64,000 nucleotides of DNA from Cedecea sp000277545. Lineage in GTDB: Bacteria > Pseudomonadota > Gammaproteobacteria > Enterobacterales > Enterobacteriaceae. The stretch lies in the NCBI GenBank assembly GCA_050847315.1, contig CP193791.1; one strand, given 5' to 3'. A model generated the notes under the pieces. That model searched no databases and was not told the origin of the DNA. It saw only the letters and a program-made list of their open reading frames with translations. Position numbers and translations under genes: made by a program. Shown piece after piece: positions 7,156 to 15,854 of the stretch. Numbering within the stretch: position 1 is the first letter of the stretch; each line of letters begins with the position of its first letter.

Positions 7156-9003
7156 TTAGATAGACAGCTTGTTGATGCGTTTGCCGCCGTACAACAGGTT
7201 CACGATGGCACGGGTGCCGACGATTGCGGTAAACATCGAGGTCGCAACGCCAATACCGGTGGTAATAGCAAACCCTTTGATCGCCCCGGTGCCCACGGCA
7301 TACAGGATGATAACTTTGATAAGCGTGGTGATGTTGGCATCGAAAATGGAGCTGAACGCGCCTTTGTAGCCTTCATCAATTGCCTGCTGTACCGAACGTC
7401 CGTTTCGCAGTTCTTCTTTGATACGTTCGTTAATCAGTACGTTGGCATCCACCGCTACCGCAAGGGTTAAGACGACACCCGCAATACCCGGCATGGTCAG
7501 CGTCGCCCCCGGCAGCAGGGACATGATCCCCACAATCAGCACCAGGTTAGCCAGCAGCGCAGAGGTCGCAATCAGGCCAAACTTCTTATAGAAGAAGAGC
7601 ATGAAGATGATAGAGACCACCAGACCCGCCAGACACGCTTCCAGGCCCTGCTTGATGTTTTCCAGGCCCAGGGTTGGACCGATGGTACGTTCTTCAACAA
7701 TCTGAATCGGCGCAATCAGCGCACCAGCACGCAGCAGCAGAGAAAGCTGGCGAGCTTCATTCGGGTTGCTGATCCCGGTGATGCGGAAGCTGTTACCCAG
7801 GCGAGACTGAATGTTCGCCACGTTGATAACTTCTTCTTCTTTCATCAGGACGGAACGGCCATTCGCGTCTTTCTTACCGCTGTCCTTGTACTCCACAAAG
7901 AGGGTTGCCATCGGCTTGCCGATGTTGTCTTTAGTGAAGTTAGACATGATGTTACCGCCAGCGCTGTCCAGGGAAATGTTTACCTGAGGCTGGTTGTATT
8001 CATCCATGCTGGACGTGGAGTCAGTGATGTGGTCCCCGGTCAGAATCACGCGCTTGTACAGCACAACCGGCTGACCTTCGCGAGTCTGCTTCACTTCGGA
8101 GTCACCCGGCACGCGGCCAGAGGCTGCCGCAGAGGCATCCACGTTGGTGTTCACCAGGCGGAATTCCAGCGTAGCGGTTGCACCCAGGATTTCTTTCGCA
8201 CGTGCGGTGTCCTGAATACCCGGCAGCTCAACCACGATACGGTCAGCACCCTGACGCTGCACCAGTGGTTCGGCGACGCCAAGCTGGTTTACACGGTTAC
8301 GCAGGATATTGATGTTCTGCTGGACCGCGTACTCACGCGCTTCGCTCAGGCGAGCATCGCTCATCACGGCACGCAGCGTATTGCTCCCCAGGTTGGAGAA
8401 CACCAGATCGCGATGGCGGGAGGAGAGGTAATCTCTTGCTGAGTCGCGCGCGCTAGAATCACGGAAGACGATGTCTACGCCGTAATTGTCGGCTTTACGC
8501 ACGTTGGTGTAAGCAATGCCCTTGTCACGCAGGTCGCTGCGCAGGCCATCGATATTTTGTTCCTGGAGCTTGCCCAGCGCTGTGTCCATATCGACTTCCA
8601 TCAGGAAGTGGACGCCGCCGCGCAGGTCAAGGCCGAGCTTCATCGGGTTCGCACCGATAGTCGACATCCAGCGAGGGGTAGCAGGAGCAAGGTTAAGCGC
8701 CACGACATAGTTGTCGCCCATCACGCTCATCAGCGCTTCACGCGCACGGAGCTGGGTATCGGTAGAGTCGAAGCGAGCGAGAATAGCGCCCTCTTCCAGC
8801 GCCACAGACTTAGCGGTGATATTTTCTTGTTTTAAGGTGTTTTCGACCTGGATCAGCGTTTGTTCACTGGCGGCGGCACCGCGCACGCCAGTTAACTGAA
8901 CTGCCGGATCCTCACCATACAGGTTGGGAAGCGCATACAGCAGGCCAATCGCCAGTACGGCGATCAGCATGATGTACTTCCACAAAGGATAACGGTTTAA
9001 CAC
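7156..9003 (-). CDS. secD: Protein translocase subunit SecD
   Basis: 615 aa, the E. coli length. One N-terminal membrane helix, a large periplasmic P1 head (GLDLRGGVHFLMEVDMD to RAGALIAPI), and five C-terminal helices with AVDANVLINERIKEELRNG. SecD acts after SecA to release and fold translocated chains in the periplasm. GTG 9003 is the likely start, after AGGGAACT. It is 27 bp from yajC and 10 bp from secF in one operon. Confidence 0.97.
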   Translation of the reverse strand: MLNRYPLWKYIMLIAVLAIGLLYALPNLYGEDPAVQLTGVRGAAASEQTLIQVENTLKQENITAKSVALEEGAILARFDSTDTQLRAREALMSVMGDNYVVALNLAPATPRWMSTIGANPMKLGLDLRGGVHFLMEVDMDTALGKLQEQNIDGLRSDLRDKGIAYTNVRKADNYGVDIVFRDSSARDSARDYLSSRHRDLVFSNLGSNTLRAVMSDARLSEAREYAVQQNINILRNRVNQLGVAEPLVQRQGADRIVVELPGIQDTARAKEILGATATLEFRLVNTNVDASAAASGRVPGDSEVKQTREGQPVVLYKRVILTGDHITDSTSSMDEYNQPQVNISLDSAGGNIMSNFTKDNIGKPMATLFVEYKDSGKKDANGRSVLMKEEEVINVANIQSRLGNSFRITGISNPNEARQLSLLLRAGALIAPIQIVEERTIGPTLGLENIKQGLEACLAGLVVSIIFMLFFYKKFGLIATSALLANLVLIVGIMSLLPGATLTMPGIAGVVLTLAVAVDANVLINERIKEELRNGRSVQQAIDEGYKGAFSSIFDANITTLIKVIILYAVGTGAIKGFAITTGIGVATSMFTAIVGTRAIVNLLYGGKRINKLSI

Positions 9004-9030
9004 GTGTAGTTCCCTTAGGGAAAACGAAAA

Positions 9031-9363
9031 TTACAGCGCCTTCATGGTGCCTTTCGGCAGAACGGCAGCTACGAAATCACGTTTGATAACCACTTCGGTG
9101 GTATCGTTCAGCGCGATAGCAACATAGCCAGTTTCAGCTACTTTGGTCACGCGGCCAACCAGGCCACCGTTGGTCAGCACTTCATCACCCTTGGAGATGG
9201 AGTCCATCAGTTTTTTATGCTCTTTGGTACGCTTTTGCTGCGGACGCAGGATCATAAAATAGAAAATCAGGCCAAACACCACCAGCATAAGAATCAAAGA
9301 GTACGGGCTACCCTGCGATGGAGCACCTGTTGCAGCTACCGCATCAGAAATGAAAAAGCTCAT
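9031..9363 (-). CDS. yajC: Sec translocase accessory protein YajC
   Basis: 110 aa with a single membrane helix at about 20-40 (YSLILMLVVFGLIFYFMI) followed by RPQQKRTKEHKKLMDSISKGDEV, the family signature. YajC associates with SecDF and with AcrB in E. coli. GAGGGAA precedes ATG 9363. It lies 21 bp after tgt. Confidence 0.96.
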   Translation of the reverse strand: MSFFISDAVAATGAPSQGSPYSLILMLVVFGLIFYFMILRPQQKRTKEHKKLMDSISKGDEVLTNGGLVGRVTKVAETGYVAIALNDTTEVVIKRDFVAAVLPKGTMKAL

Positions 9364-9384
9364 TAAAATTCCCTCATTATTAAA

Positions 9385-10512
9385 TTAATCAACGTTCAAA
9401 GGTGGAACCGGCTTACCTGTCCGCTCGTAAAAATCCGTCACGAAGTGGTCTAATTTACCCTCTTCAATGGCCTGACGTAAACCAGCCATTAAACGCTGGT
9501 AATAGCGCAGGTTATGAATGGTATTAAGACGCGCGCCCAGTATTTCGTTGCAACGGTCAAGATGATGCAAGTAGGCACGTGAATAATTGCGACACGTATA
9601 GCAATCACACTCGGCATCGAGCGGGGCGGTGTCATCTTTATGCTTAGCATTGCGGATTTTCACTACGCCGTCCGTCACGAACAGGTGACCGTTACGCGCA
9701 TTACGAGTTGGCATGACGCAGTCGAACATGTCGATACCGCGACGAACCCCTTCAACCAGGTCTTCCGGTTTACCTACGCCCATCAGGTAACGTGGTTTGT
9801 CGGCAGGGATTTGCGGGCAAACGTGCTCCAGAATACGGTGCATGTCTTCCTTCGGCTCGCCTACCGCCAGGCCGCCGACAGCGTAGCCATCAAAGCCAAT
9901 CTCTACCAGACCTTTTACCGAGATATCTCGTAAATCTTCGTAAACACTGCCCTGGATAATGCCGAACAGCGCATTTTTATTTCCAAGGGAATCAAAGCGA
10001 TCGCGGCTACGCTGCGCCCAACGCAGGGACATTTCCATGGAGCGTTTAGCGTAATCCCAGTCCGCCGGGTACGGCGTACATTCGTCGAAGATCATGACGA
10101 TATCGGACCCCAGATCGTACTGAATTTCCATGGATTTTTCAGGATCGAGGAAAATAGGATCGCCGTTGATCGGGTTGCGGAAATGCACGCCCGCTTCGGT
10201 GATCTTACGGATATCGCCCAGGCTGAATACCTGGAAACCACCGGAGTCCGTCAGGATTGGGCCTTTCCACTGCATAAAATCATGCAGGTCGCCGTGCAGT
10301 TTCATGATTTCCTGGCCAGGACGCAGCCATAAATGGAAGGTATTGCCCAGGATAATCTGCGCGCCCGTGGCTTCAACTTCTTCCGGCGTCATCCCTTTTA
10401 CGGTGCCGTAAGTACCCACCGGCATAAAGGCCGGGGTTTCGACGGTGCCACGTTCAAAGACCAGGCGACCGCGTCGTGCGCGTCCGTCGGTGGTATCTAA
10501 TTCAAATTTCAC
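9385..10512 (-). CDS. tgt: Queuine tRNA-ribosyltransferase Tgt
   Basis: 375 aa, identical in length to E. coli Tgt. It exchanges the guanine at position 34 of tRNAs with GUN anticodons for preQ1. LTDSGGFQVFSLG contains the general acid region, and CDCYTCRNYSRAYLHHL with the later TIHNLRYY supplies the zinc ligands. GTG 10512 starts the gene after a strong GGAGGAAAT. queA, the next queuosine step, lies upstream on the same strand, separated by a 219-bp gap containing an inverted repeat. Confidence 0.97.
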   Translation of the reverse strand: MKFELDTTDGRARRGRLVFERGTVETPAFMPVGTYGTVKGMTPEEVEATGAQIILGNTFHLWLRPGQEIMKLHGDLHDFMQWKGPILTDSGGFQVFSLGDIRKITEAGVHFRNPINGDPIFLDPEKSMEIQYDLGSDIVMIFDECTPYPADWDYAKRSMEMSLRWAQRSRDRFDSLGNKNALFGIIQGSVYEDLRDISVKGLVEIGFDGYAVGGLAVGEPKEDMHRILEHVCPQIPADKPRYLMGVGKPEDLVEGVRRGIDMFDCVMPTRNARNGHLFVTDGVVKIRNAKHKDDTAPLDAECDCYTCRNYSRAYLHHLDRCNEILGARLNTIHNLRYYQRLMAGLRQAIEEGKLDHFVTDFYERTGKPVPPLNVD

Positions 10513-10597
10513 ATTTCCTCCAGCACCAGAGAAACAGTCTGGTGAGTCAATTAACGCCGTGGGCGGTGCTCACGGCGGAATAAGCGGGGGTGGGTTA

Positions 10598-10728
10598 CCC
10601 TCACCCCGGCCCTCTCACTGGAAGGGAGAGGGAGAATACTTTCTCTGTTACCCAATACTCTCACGAGGGAGAGAGGATACATCCCTTATTATCCCCTTTC
10701 CCCGCGGGGAGAGGGCCAGGGTGAGGGG
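10598..10728. repeat. Long G/C-rich inverted repeat, copy 2
   Basis: Opens with CCCTCACCCCGGCCCTCTC and closes with GGGGAGAGGGCCAGGGTGAGGGG; each arm carries its own small hairpin (GGAAGGGAGAGGG; CCCCGCGGGG). It fills most of the queA-tgt gap. Confidence 0.78.
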
Positions 10729-10731
10729 CAA

Positions 10732-11802
10732 TCACGCCCCCGGGCGTTCGTTTATCGCCTGCGGATTACAGGTAATGAACATCGCATCGCCGTAGCTAAA
10801 GAAGCGATATTCCGCTTTCACCGCCTCGTGGTAAGCGTGCATTGTGTTTTTATAACCGGCAAACGCGGAGACCAGCATAATCAGCGTAGACTCCGGCAGG
10901 TGGAAGTTCGTCACCAGCGCGTCGATCACTTTGTACTGATAGCCCGGATAGATAAAGATTTGGGTATCGCCGAAGAACGGCTCGATCAGGTCGTTCTGCG
11001 CAGCCTGAGCGGCGCTTTCCAGGGAGCGTACCGACGTAGTTCCGACCGCAATAACGCGATTGCCACGCGCTTTACAGGCCAGCACTGCGTCCACAACGTC
11101 CTGAGGCACTTCGGCATACTCAGAGTGCATGATGTGGTCTTCGATGCTGTCCACGCGCACCGGCTGGAACGTCCCCGCCCCGACGTGCAGCGTGACGAAC
11201 GCCATATCGACACCTTTATTGCGCAGTTTTTCCAGCAGCGGCTCGTCAAAGTGCAGACCTGCTGTCGGCGCAGCAACCGCCCCCGGCTTCTGGCTATAAA
11301 CCGTTTGATAAAGCTCGCGGTCGGCTTCTTCATCCGGGCGGTCGATGTACGGTGGCAGCGGCATATGGCCGATGTTATTTAAGATATCCAGTACGGCGCG
11401 CTCGTCGTTAAACTCGACCTCAAACAGCGCATCGTGGCGCGCAACCATGGTGGCGTGTACGCTTTCATCATCGCCCAACAGCAGCTCGGCGCCGGGTTTT
11501 GGCGCTTTAGAGGCGCGAATATGTGCCAGAATGCGTTTATCATCCAGCATACGCTCGACCAGTACTTCAATTTTCCCGCCGCTGGCTTTACGGCCAAACA
11601 GGCGAGCCGGGATTACGCGGGTGTTATTGAACACCAGCAGGTCGCCGGGGTTGAGCTTGTCGAGCAAATCGGTGAAAGTGCCATGCGCCAATGCGCCCGT
11701 CGGCCCGTCAAGTGACAGCAAGCGGCAGCTGCTGCGCTCGGCTTGCGGATAATGAGCAATCAGGGATTCAGGCAGTTCAAAGGAAAAATCAGCAACGCGC
11801 AT
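10732..11802 (-). CDS. queA: tRNA preQ1(34) S-adenosylmethionine ribosyltransferase-isomerase QueA
   Basis: 356 aa, the E. coli length. It transfers and rearranges the ribosyl group of SAM onto preQ1 at tRNA position 34, giving epoxyqueuosine. Recognisable segments are MRVADFSFELPESLIAHYP, LVFNNTRVIPARL, PTAGLHFDEPLLEKL, HVGAGTFQPVR and FHLPESTLIMLVSAFAG. ATG 11802. The stop lies only three bases from inverted repeat copy 2, so the repeat forms the 3' end of its transcript or the leader of tgt. Confidence 0.97.
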   Translation of the reverse strand: MRVADFSFELPESLIAHYPQAERSSCRLLSLDGPTGALAHGTFTDLLDKLNPGDLLVFNNTRVIPARLFGRKASGGKIEVLVERMLDDKRILAHIRASKAPKPGAELLLGDDESVHATMVARHDALFEVEFNDERAVLDILNNIGHMPLPPYIDRPDEEADRELYQTVYSQKPGAVAAPTAGLHFDEPLLEKLRNKGVDMAFVTLHVGAGTFQPVRVDSIEDHIMHSEYAEVPQDVVDAVLACKARGNRVIAVGTTSVRSLESAAQAAQNDLIEPFFGDTQIFIYPGYQYKVIDALVTNFHLPESTLIMLVSAFAGYKNTMHAYHEAVKAEYRFFSYGDAMFITCNPQAINERPGA

Positions 11803-11916
11803 GGTATAGCACTCAGACTTAAAAACAGGCGGCTTAGTCTAGTGGCAGGGGGCTTTCCCTGCAACACGTTTACCCTGCTCAGGCCGTTTTAACGCCATAA
11901 ATGGAATAACTATTCG

Positions 11917-12498
11917 ATGAATTTTCTCGCCCACCTGCATTTGGCACATCTGGCCCAAAGTTCACTGCTGGGAAATTTGCTGGCGGATTTCGTGCGCGGC
12001 AGCCCGGACGACAGCTTTTCGCCCGAGGTCGTGGCCGGCATTTATATGCACCGCAGAGTCGATGTCCTGACGGACGGACTGCCGGAGGTGGCTCTAGCGC
12101 GCGGCTGGTTCAGCCCAGAGACGCGGCGAGTGTCGCCGATTTCTCTGGATGTCATGTGGGACCACTTCCTGTCGCGCCACTGGCATAAAGTCTGCCCGGA
12201 TATCGGGCTCGAGGATTTTATCGCCTATGCTCGCGGGCAGATTGTGCCCAAGCTTAACGACACGCCGCCGCGCTTCATTAACCTTAATAACTATTTATGG
12301 CGTGAACGCTGGCTGGAGCGTTATCAGGATATGGATTTTATTGCTAACGTTCTCAATGGGATGGCAAGCCGTAGACCAAAACTTGATGCCCTGCGAGCCT
12401 CCTGGCACGATCTCGACGCCCATTATGACCAGTTGGAGGAGTTGTTCTGGCAGTTCTACCCACGCATGATGGTGATGGCGGAACAAAAAAGTTTGTGA
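11917..12498 (+). CDS. acpH: Acyl carrier protein phosphodiesterase AcpH
   Basis: 193 aa, the E. coli length (formerly YajB). It removes the 4'-phosphopantetheine arm from holo-ACP and belongs to the HD-like metal-dependent hydrolases. MNFLAHLHLAHLAQSSLLGNL and VDVLTDGLPEV contain the conserved His and Asp residues. It is transcribed away from queA. In E. coli malZ follows; here about 5 kb with tsaA and a catabolic cluster is inserted. Confidence 0.94.
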   Translation: MNFLAHLHLAHLAQSSLLGNLLADFVRGSPDDSFSPEVVAGIYMHRRVDVLTDGLPEVALARGWFSPETRRVSPISLDVMWDHFLSRHWHKVCPDIGLEDFIAYARGQIVPKLNDTPPRFINLNNYLWRERWLERYQDMDFIANVLNGMASRRPKLDALRASWHDLDAHYDQLEELFWQFYPRMMVMAEQKSL

Positions 12499-12583
12499 TC
12501 GTTCCCGGTTCACGTTAGAACAACTTGCCCTTTTCGAAAAAAGGGCTATCTTGGTTATCGGCATCAAGATATGCGTCTTTTTG

Positions 12584-12609
12584 ATAGCCAAAACCTATCT
12601 GATTGATTG
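12584..12609 (+). promoter_or_regulatory. OxyR-like binding site upstream of tsaA
   Basis: ATAG-N7-CTAT-N7-ATTG reproduces three of the four quarter-sites of the OxyR consensus with exact 7-base spacing; a fourth is not recognisable. It ends 11 bp before the -35 region of a peroxiredoxin gene, the position expected of an OxyR activator site. Confidence 0.55.
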
Positions 12610-12620
12610 GCAAGATGCCA

Positions 12621-12650
12621 TTGAGCTACATGGAATGGAGCCCCTATACT
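12621..12650 (+). promoter_or_regulatory. Promoter of tsaA
   Basis: -35 TTGAGC at 12621-12626, 18-bp spacer, -10 TATACT at 12645-12650. The inferred start point is near 12657, giving a leader of about 40 bases. Confidence 0.6.
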
Positions 12651-12698
12651 CCCCCCGTTGCGTTAACATTCACTTTAACAAAATTAACAGGAGTACAT

Positions 12699-13301
12699 AT
12701 GGTCCTGGTTACTCGTCCAGCCCCTGACTTTACCGCTGCTGCCGTTCTGGGCAATGGCGAAATCGTTGAAAACTTCAACTTCAAAAAACACACCAACGGT
12801 AAAGCAACCGTTGTGTTCTTCTGGCCGATGGACTTCACCTTCGTTTGCCCGTCTGAACTGATCGCGTTCGACAAGCGTTACGAAGAATTCCAGAAACGTG
12901 GCGTAGAAGTCGTTGGTGTATCTTTTGACTCCGAGTTCGTTCACAACGCATGGCGTAAAACCCCGGTTGATAAAGGCGGCATCGGCGAAGTGAAATACGC
13001 GATGGTTGCTGATATCAAACGTGAAATCCAGCAAGCCTACGGCATCGAACACCCGGAAGCGGGCGTTGCGCTGCGCGGTTCCTTCCTGATCGACAAAGCC
13101 GGTATCGTTCGCCACCAGGTTGTGAACGATCTGCCGCTGGGTCGTAACATCGACGAAATGCTGCGTATGGTTGACGCGCTGCAGTTCCACGAAGAGCACG
13201 GCGAAGTGTGCCCGGCTCAGTGGGAAAAAGGGAAAGAAGGCATGAACGCGTCTCCGGACGGCGTTGCTAAGTACCTGAGCGAGAACATTGCTAAGCTGTA
13301 A
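12699..13301 (+). CDS. tsaA: Typical 2-Cys peroxiredoxin (AhpC/TSA, PrxC-like)
   Basis: 200 aa. FWPMDFTFVCPSEL contains the peroxidatic Cys50, and EVCPAQW contains the resolving Cys171, so this is a typical Prx1-class thiol peroxidase that reduces H2O2 and organic peroxides, probably with thioredoxin. It has the GGIG motif but ends at AKL without the C-terminal YF motif, which suggests resistance to overoxidation. ATG 12699 has AGGAG 6 bp upstream; the frame upstream of it has no family homology. The position next to acpH matches tsaA of Salmonella; E. coli lacks it. An OxyR-like site precedes its promoter. Confidence 0.92.
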   Translation: MVLVTRPAPDFTAAAVLGNGEIVENFNFKKHTNGKATVVFFWPMDFTFVCPSELIAFDKRYEEFQKRGVEVVGVSFDSEFVHNAWRKTPVDKGGIGEVKYAMVADIKREIQQAYGIEHPEAGVALRGSFLIDKAGIVRHQVVNDLPLGRNIDEMLRMVDALQFHEEHGEVCPAQWEKGKEGMNASPDGVAKYLSENIAKL

Positions 13302-13320
13302 TGGCTAAGCAAGTTCGAAG

Positions 13321-13346
13321 AAAAGGCCGCGATTGCGGCCTTTTTT
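13321..13346 (+). terminator. Rho-independent terminator of tsaA
   Basis: AAGGCCGC, loop GATT, GCGGCCTT, then TTTT. It lies between tsaA and the convergent amidohydrolase gene. Confidence 0.9.
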
Positions 13347-13353
13347 GTTTTTG

Positions 13354-15222
13354 TCAGAAGGCGAAGCAGGAACAGCCCATCACGCCCCAGAACGCCGTCT
13401 CATCGCCGACGGGAATCGAGGAATTAAGCGCCACATCATGCTGATGCCCGTGGACGTTACAGCTCCCGCAGCACTGATGCACCGATGCCATCATCCCCAC
13501 TTTTGCCGCCGCTGGTGGCGCGGAGCGGTAATGCCCCGGCACGTTCACCACAGGCGACCAGTCAGGCACAACGGGAATGGCTGGCGGTGCCAGAGGCGTA
13601 AAGGCTCCGGTGGCATAAACCACTTTTCCATCCACCACGGTCATCACCGATTCAATACCCTTGATAGCCTCTTCCGCCACGCTGAAGTAGTCCTGAGACA
13701 GCACAACCAGGTCAGCCAGTTGCCCCGCCTGAATCCGCCCTTTCTTGCCCTGCTCGTTAGAGAACCAGGCGCTGCCTGCGGTCCATAGCTCAAGGGCGAC
13801 ATCGCGGGACATACGGTTATTCTCGTCGTACATCTGCATACCGCCCACAGTGCGCCCGGACACCAGCCAGTAAAGCGCCGTCCACGGGTTGTAGCTCGCC
13901 ACGCGCGTGGCGTCGGTGCCTAACCCCACGGGCACACCTGCGGCTAGCATTTTCGCCACCGGCGGCGTTTGTTTCACCGCCTCAATCCCGTAGCGCTCCG
14001 CATAGTATTCGCCCTGGAAAGCCATGCGGTGCTGAACCGCAATCCCACCGCCCAGCGCCTTAACCCGGTCGATATTGCGTTCGGTAATCGTCTCTGCGTG
14101 GTCAAACAGCCAGTGCAGACCGTTGAACGGAATATCGCGATTGACCTTTTCGAACACGTCCAGCATGCGGCTGATGGACTCGTTGTAGGTGGCATGCAGC
14201 CGGAACGGCCAGCGGTGTTCAACCAGATGGCGCACCACACGCTCCAGCTCCTGTTCCATGCCGTCCGGCAAATCCGGGCGTGGCTGCAGGAAGTCTTCAA
14301 AGTCTGCCGCCGAGAACACCAGCATTTCACCGGCCCCGTTGGCGCGGTAGAAGTCGGTGCCCTGCCCCGGCGTCAACATGTCGGTCCATTTTTCAAAATC
14401 TTCCAGCTCATGCTGAGGGCGCTGGGTAAACAGGTTATAGGCAATGCGCACCGTCATCTGCTTTTTACTGTGCAGCTCGTCGATAACCTGGTAATCCTCA
14501 GGGTAGTTCTGGAAACCACCGCCCGCGTCAATCGCGCTGGTCACGCCCAGGCGGTTCAGCTCCCGCATAAACTGCCGCGTTGAGTTCACCTGCATCTCCA
14601 GCGGCAGTTTCGGCCCTTTTGCCAACGTGGAATAAAGGATCATCGCGTTAGGCTTCGCCACCAGCATTCCGGTCGGATTCCCGTTGCCGTCACGGACAAT
14701 CTCGCCACCCGGCGGGTTTGGCGTCTCTTTGGTATAGCCCACCGCTTTCAGCGCGGCGCGGTTGAGCAAAGCTCTGTCGTACAGATGCAGAACGAATACC
14801 GGCGTATCGGGCGCGGCCTCGTTAAGTTCTTCGATGGTAGGCATGCGGCGTTCGGCAAACTGGAACTCTGTCCAGCCCCCCACCACGCGTACCCACTGCG
14901 GAGACGGCGTGCGCAGCGCCTGTTCTTTTAGCATGCGCAGGGCATCGGCCAGCGAAGGCACGCCTTCCCAGCGCAGCTCAAGGTTGTAGTTCAGCCCGCC
15001 GCGAATCAGGTGCAGGTGCGAATCGTTCAGGCCGGGGATCACCGTGTGGCCTTTCAAATCGACGACCTGGCTACCTTCTCCGGCAAAGCTCATCGCATAG
15101 GCGGTGCTGCCCGCTGCCAGAATTTTACCGTCTTTAATCGCTACCGCTTCTGCAAGCGGATTCTCTTTATCCAGCGTGTGAAACTGGCCATGAGTTAAAA
15201 TCAGTGAGGCATGTTGAGACAT
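13354..15222 (-). CDS. Amidohydrolase family 3 protein (YtcJ-like) with Cys/His-rich tail
   Basis: 622 aa. A metal-dependent hydrolase of the amidohydrolase superfamily. PGLNDSHLHL carries the HxH metal ligands (His69/His71), WLFDHAET a further His, and GVPVGLGTDATR the catalytic Asp. Such enzymes cleave amides or exo-enamine/formyl groups. The last 35 or so residues form an unusual extension with HQCCGSCNVHGHQHD and GCSCF, possibly a metal-binding tail. ATG 15222 has CAGGAG upstream; the frame is open 13 codons further. It is the third gene of an operon with an ABM protein and an isochorismatase-like hydrolase. The substrate is unknown. Confidence 0.82.
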   Translation of the reverse strand: MSQHASLILTHGQFHTLDKENPLAEAVAIKDGKILAAGSTAYAMSFAGEGSQVVDLKGHTVIPGLNDSHLHLIRGGLNYNLELRWEGVPSLADALRMLKEQALRTPSPQWVRVVGGWTEFQFAERRMPTIEELNEAAPDTPVFVLHLYDRALLNRAALKAVGYTKETPNPPGGEIVRDGNGNPTGMLVAKPNAMILYSTLAKGPKLPLEMQVNSTRQFMRELNRLGVTSAIDAGGGFQNYPEDYQVIDELHSKKQMTVRIAYNLFTQRPQHELEDFEKWTDMLTPGQGTDFYRANGAGEMLVFSAADFEDFLQPRPDLPDGMEQELERVVRHLVEHRWPFRLHATYNESISRMLDVFEKVNRDIPFNGLHWLFDHAETITERNIDRVKALGGGIAVQHRMAFQGEYYAERYGIEAVKQTPPVAKMLAAGVPVGLGTDATRVASYNPWTALYWLVSGRTVGGMQMYDENNRMSRDVALELWTAGSAWFSNEQGKKGRIQAGQLADLVVLSQDYFSVAEEAIKGIESVMTVVDGKVVYATGAFTPLAPPAIPVVPDWSPVVNVPGHYRSAPPAAAKVGMMASVHQCCGSCNVHGHQHDVALNSSIPVGDETAFWGVMGCSCFAF

Positions 15223-15242
15223 AATCAGGGACTCCTGAGAAA

Positions 15243-15788
15243 TCATGCTTTTTTTAGCCAACCGGCAAACAGCTTCGTCACCATCGGCATCCAGAGCCAG
15301 ACCACCAGCGCTACCACGCAGGCATCGTTAAGCAAGTGCCCGGGAAGCGTGCCGCGTAAACCTGGGAACAACATGCCCGTCACCCACGGCACAAGGTTGG
15401 TACTGGGGAAGATTACCAGCAGCGTGATCAGGAACTGCTTCCACTGCGGCGGGCGTTTCACCGTCGCACTTTCCGGGGTAAACCAGAAGGCCGTTTCGGT
15501 GTGCACCTGCACTTTGTCGTCATCGGCAAGAGAGGATTTGATCTCTGCCACAAGGCGATGGCGTTCAGGGGAGTCAGTCCAGGCATTGAGATGCTCGAGC
15601 GTGTCGAAGCGAATCACCACGTTATAGGTGTCGTTCCCGGCCGTGGGGCGAATCACATGCACCCCAAGGTGACCGGGGAAACGAGCGGCGGTCGGCATGA
15701 TCTTTTCCAGCCATTGTTCGTAGCGAGCGGCCTCGCCTGGCCGGATTGCGTGGGTGATCACCAGCGTAACGGTATTGTTGTCGGCCAT
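15243..15788 (-). CDS. Antibiotic biosynthesis monooxygenase (ABM) domain membrane protein
   Basis: 181 aa. Residues 1-100 form an ABM ferredoxin-like domain (VTLVITHAIRPGEAARYEQWL, FPGHLGVHVIRP). It is followed by two predicted membrane helices (about 117-137, FLITLLVIFPSTNLVPWVTG, and about 150-172, LLNDACVVALVVWLWMPMV). ABM domains act on quinones or aromatic compounds without a cofactor, or only bind ligands. AGGAA lies before ATG 15788. It lies 20 bp upstream of the amidohydrolase and 66 bp after the hydrolase, which suggests one membrane-linked catabolic step. Function not established. Confidence 0.78.
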   Translation of the reverse strand: MADNNTVTLVITHAIRPGEAARYEQWLEKIMPTAARFPGHLGVHVIRPTAGNDTYNVVIRFDTLEHLNAWTDSPERHRLVAEIKSSLADDDKVQVHTETAFWFTPESATVKRPPQWKQFLITLLVIFPSTNLVPWVTGMLFPGLRGTLPGHLLNDACVVALVVWLWMPMVTKLFAGWLKKA

Positions 15789-15854
15789 GCCGCAATTCCT
15801 GAGTCAGAATAGGGAGGAAAAACGGAGCGGCGAACCCGCCCCGAGTGTGATCCA

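Noticed and set aside
12527..12546. Terminator of acpH (GCCCTTTT/AAAAGGGC)
   Set aside because: Short imperfect stem with no T-run after it; it also lies next to the OxyR-like region, so the assignment is doubtful.
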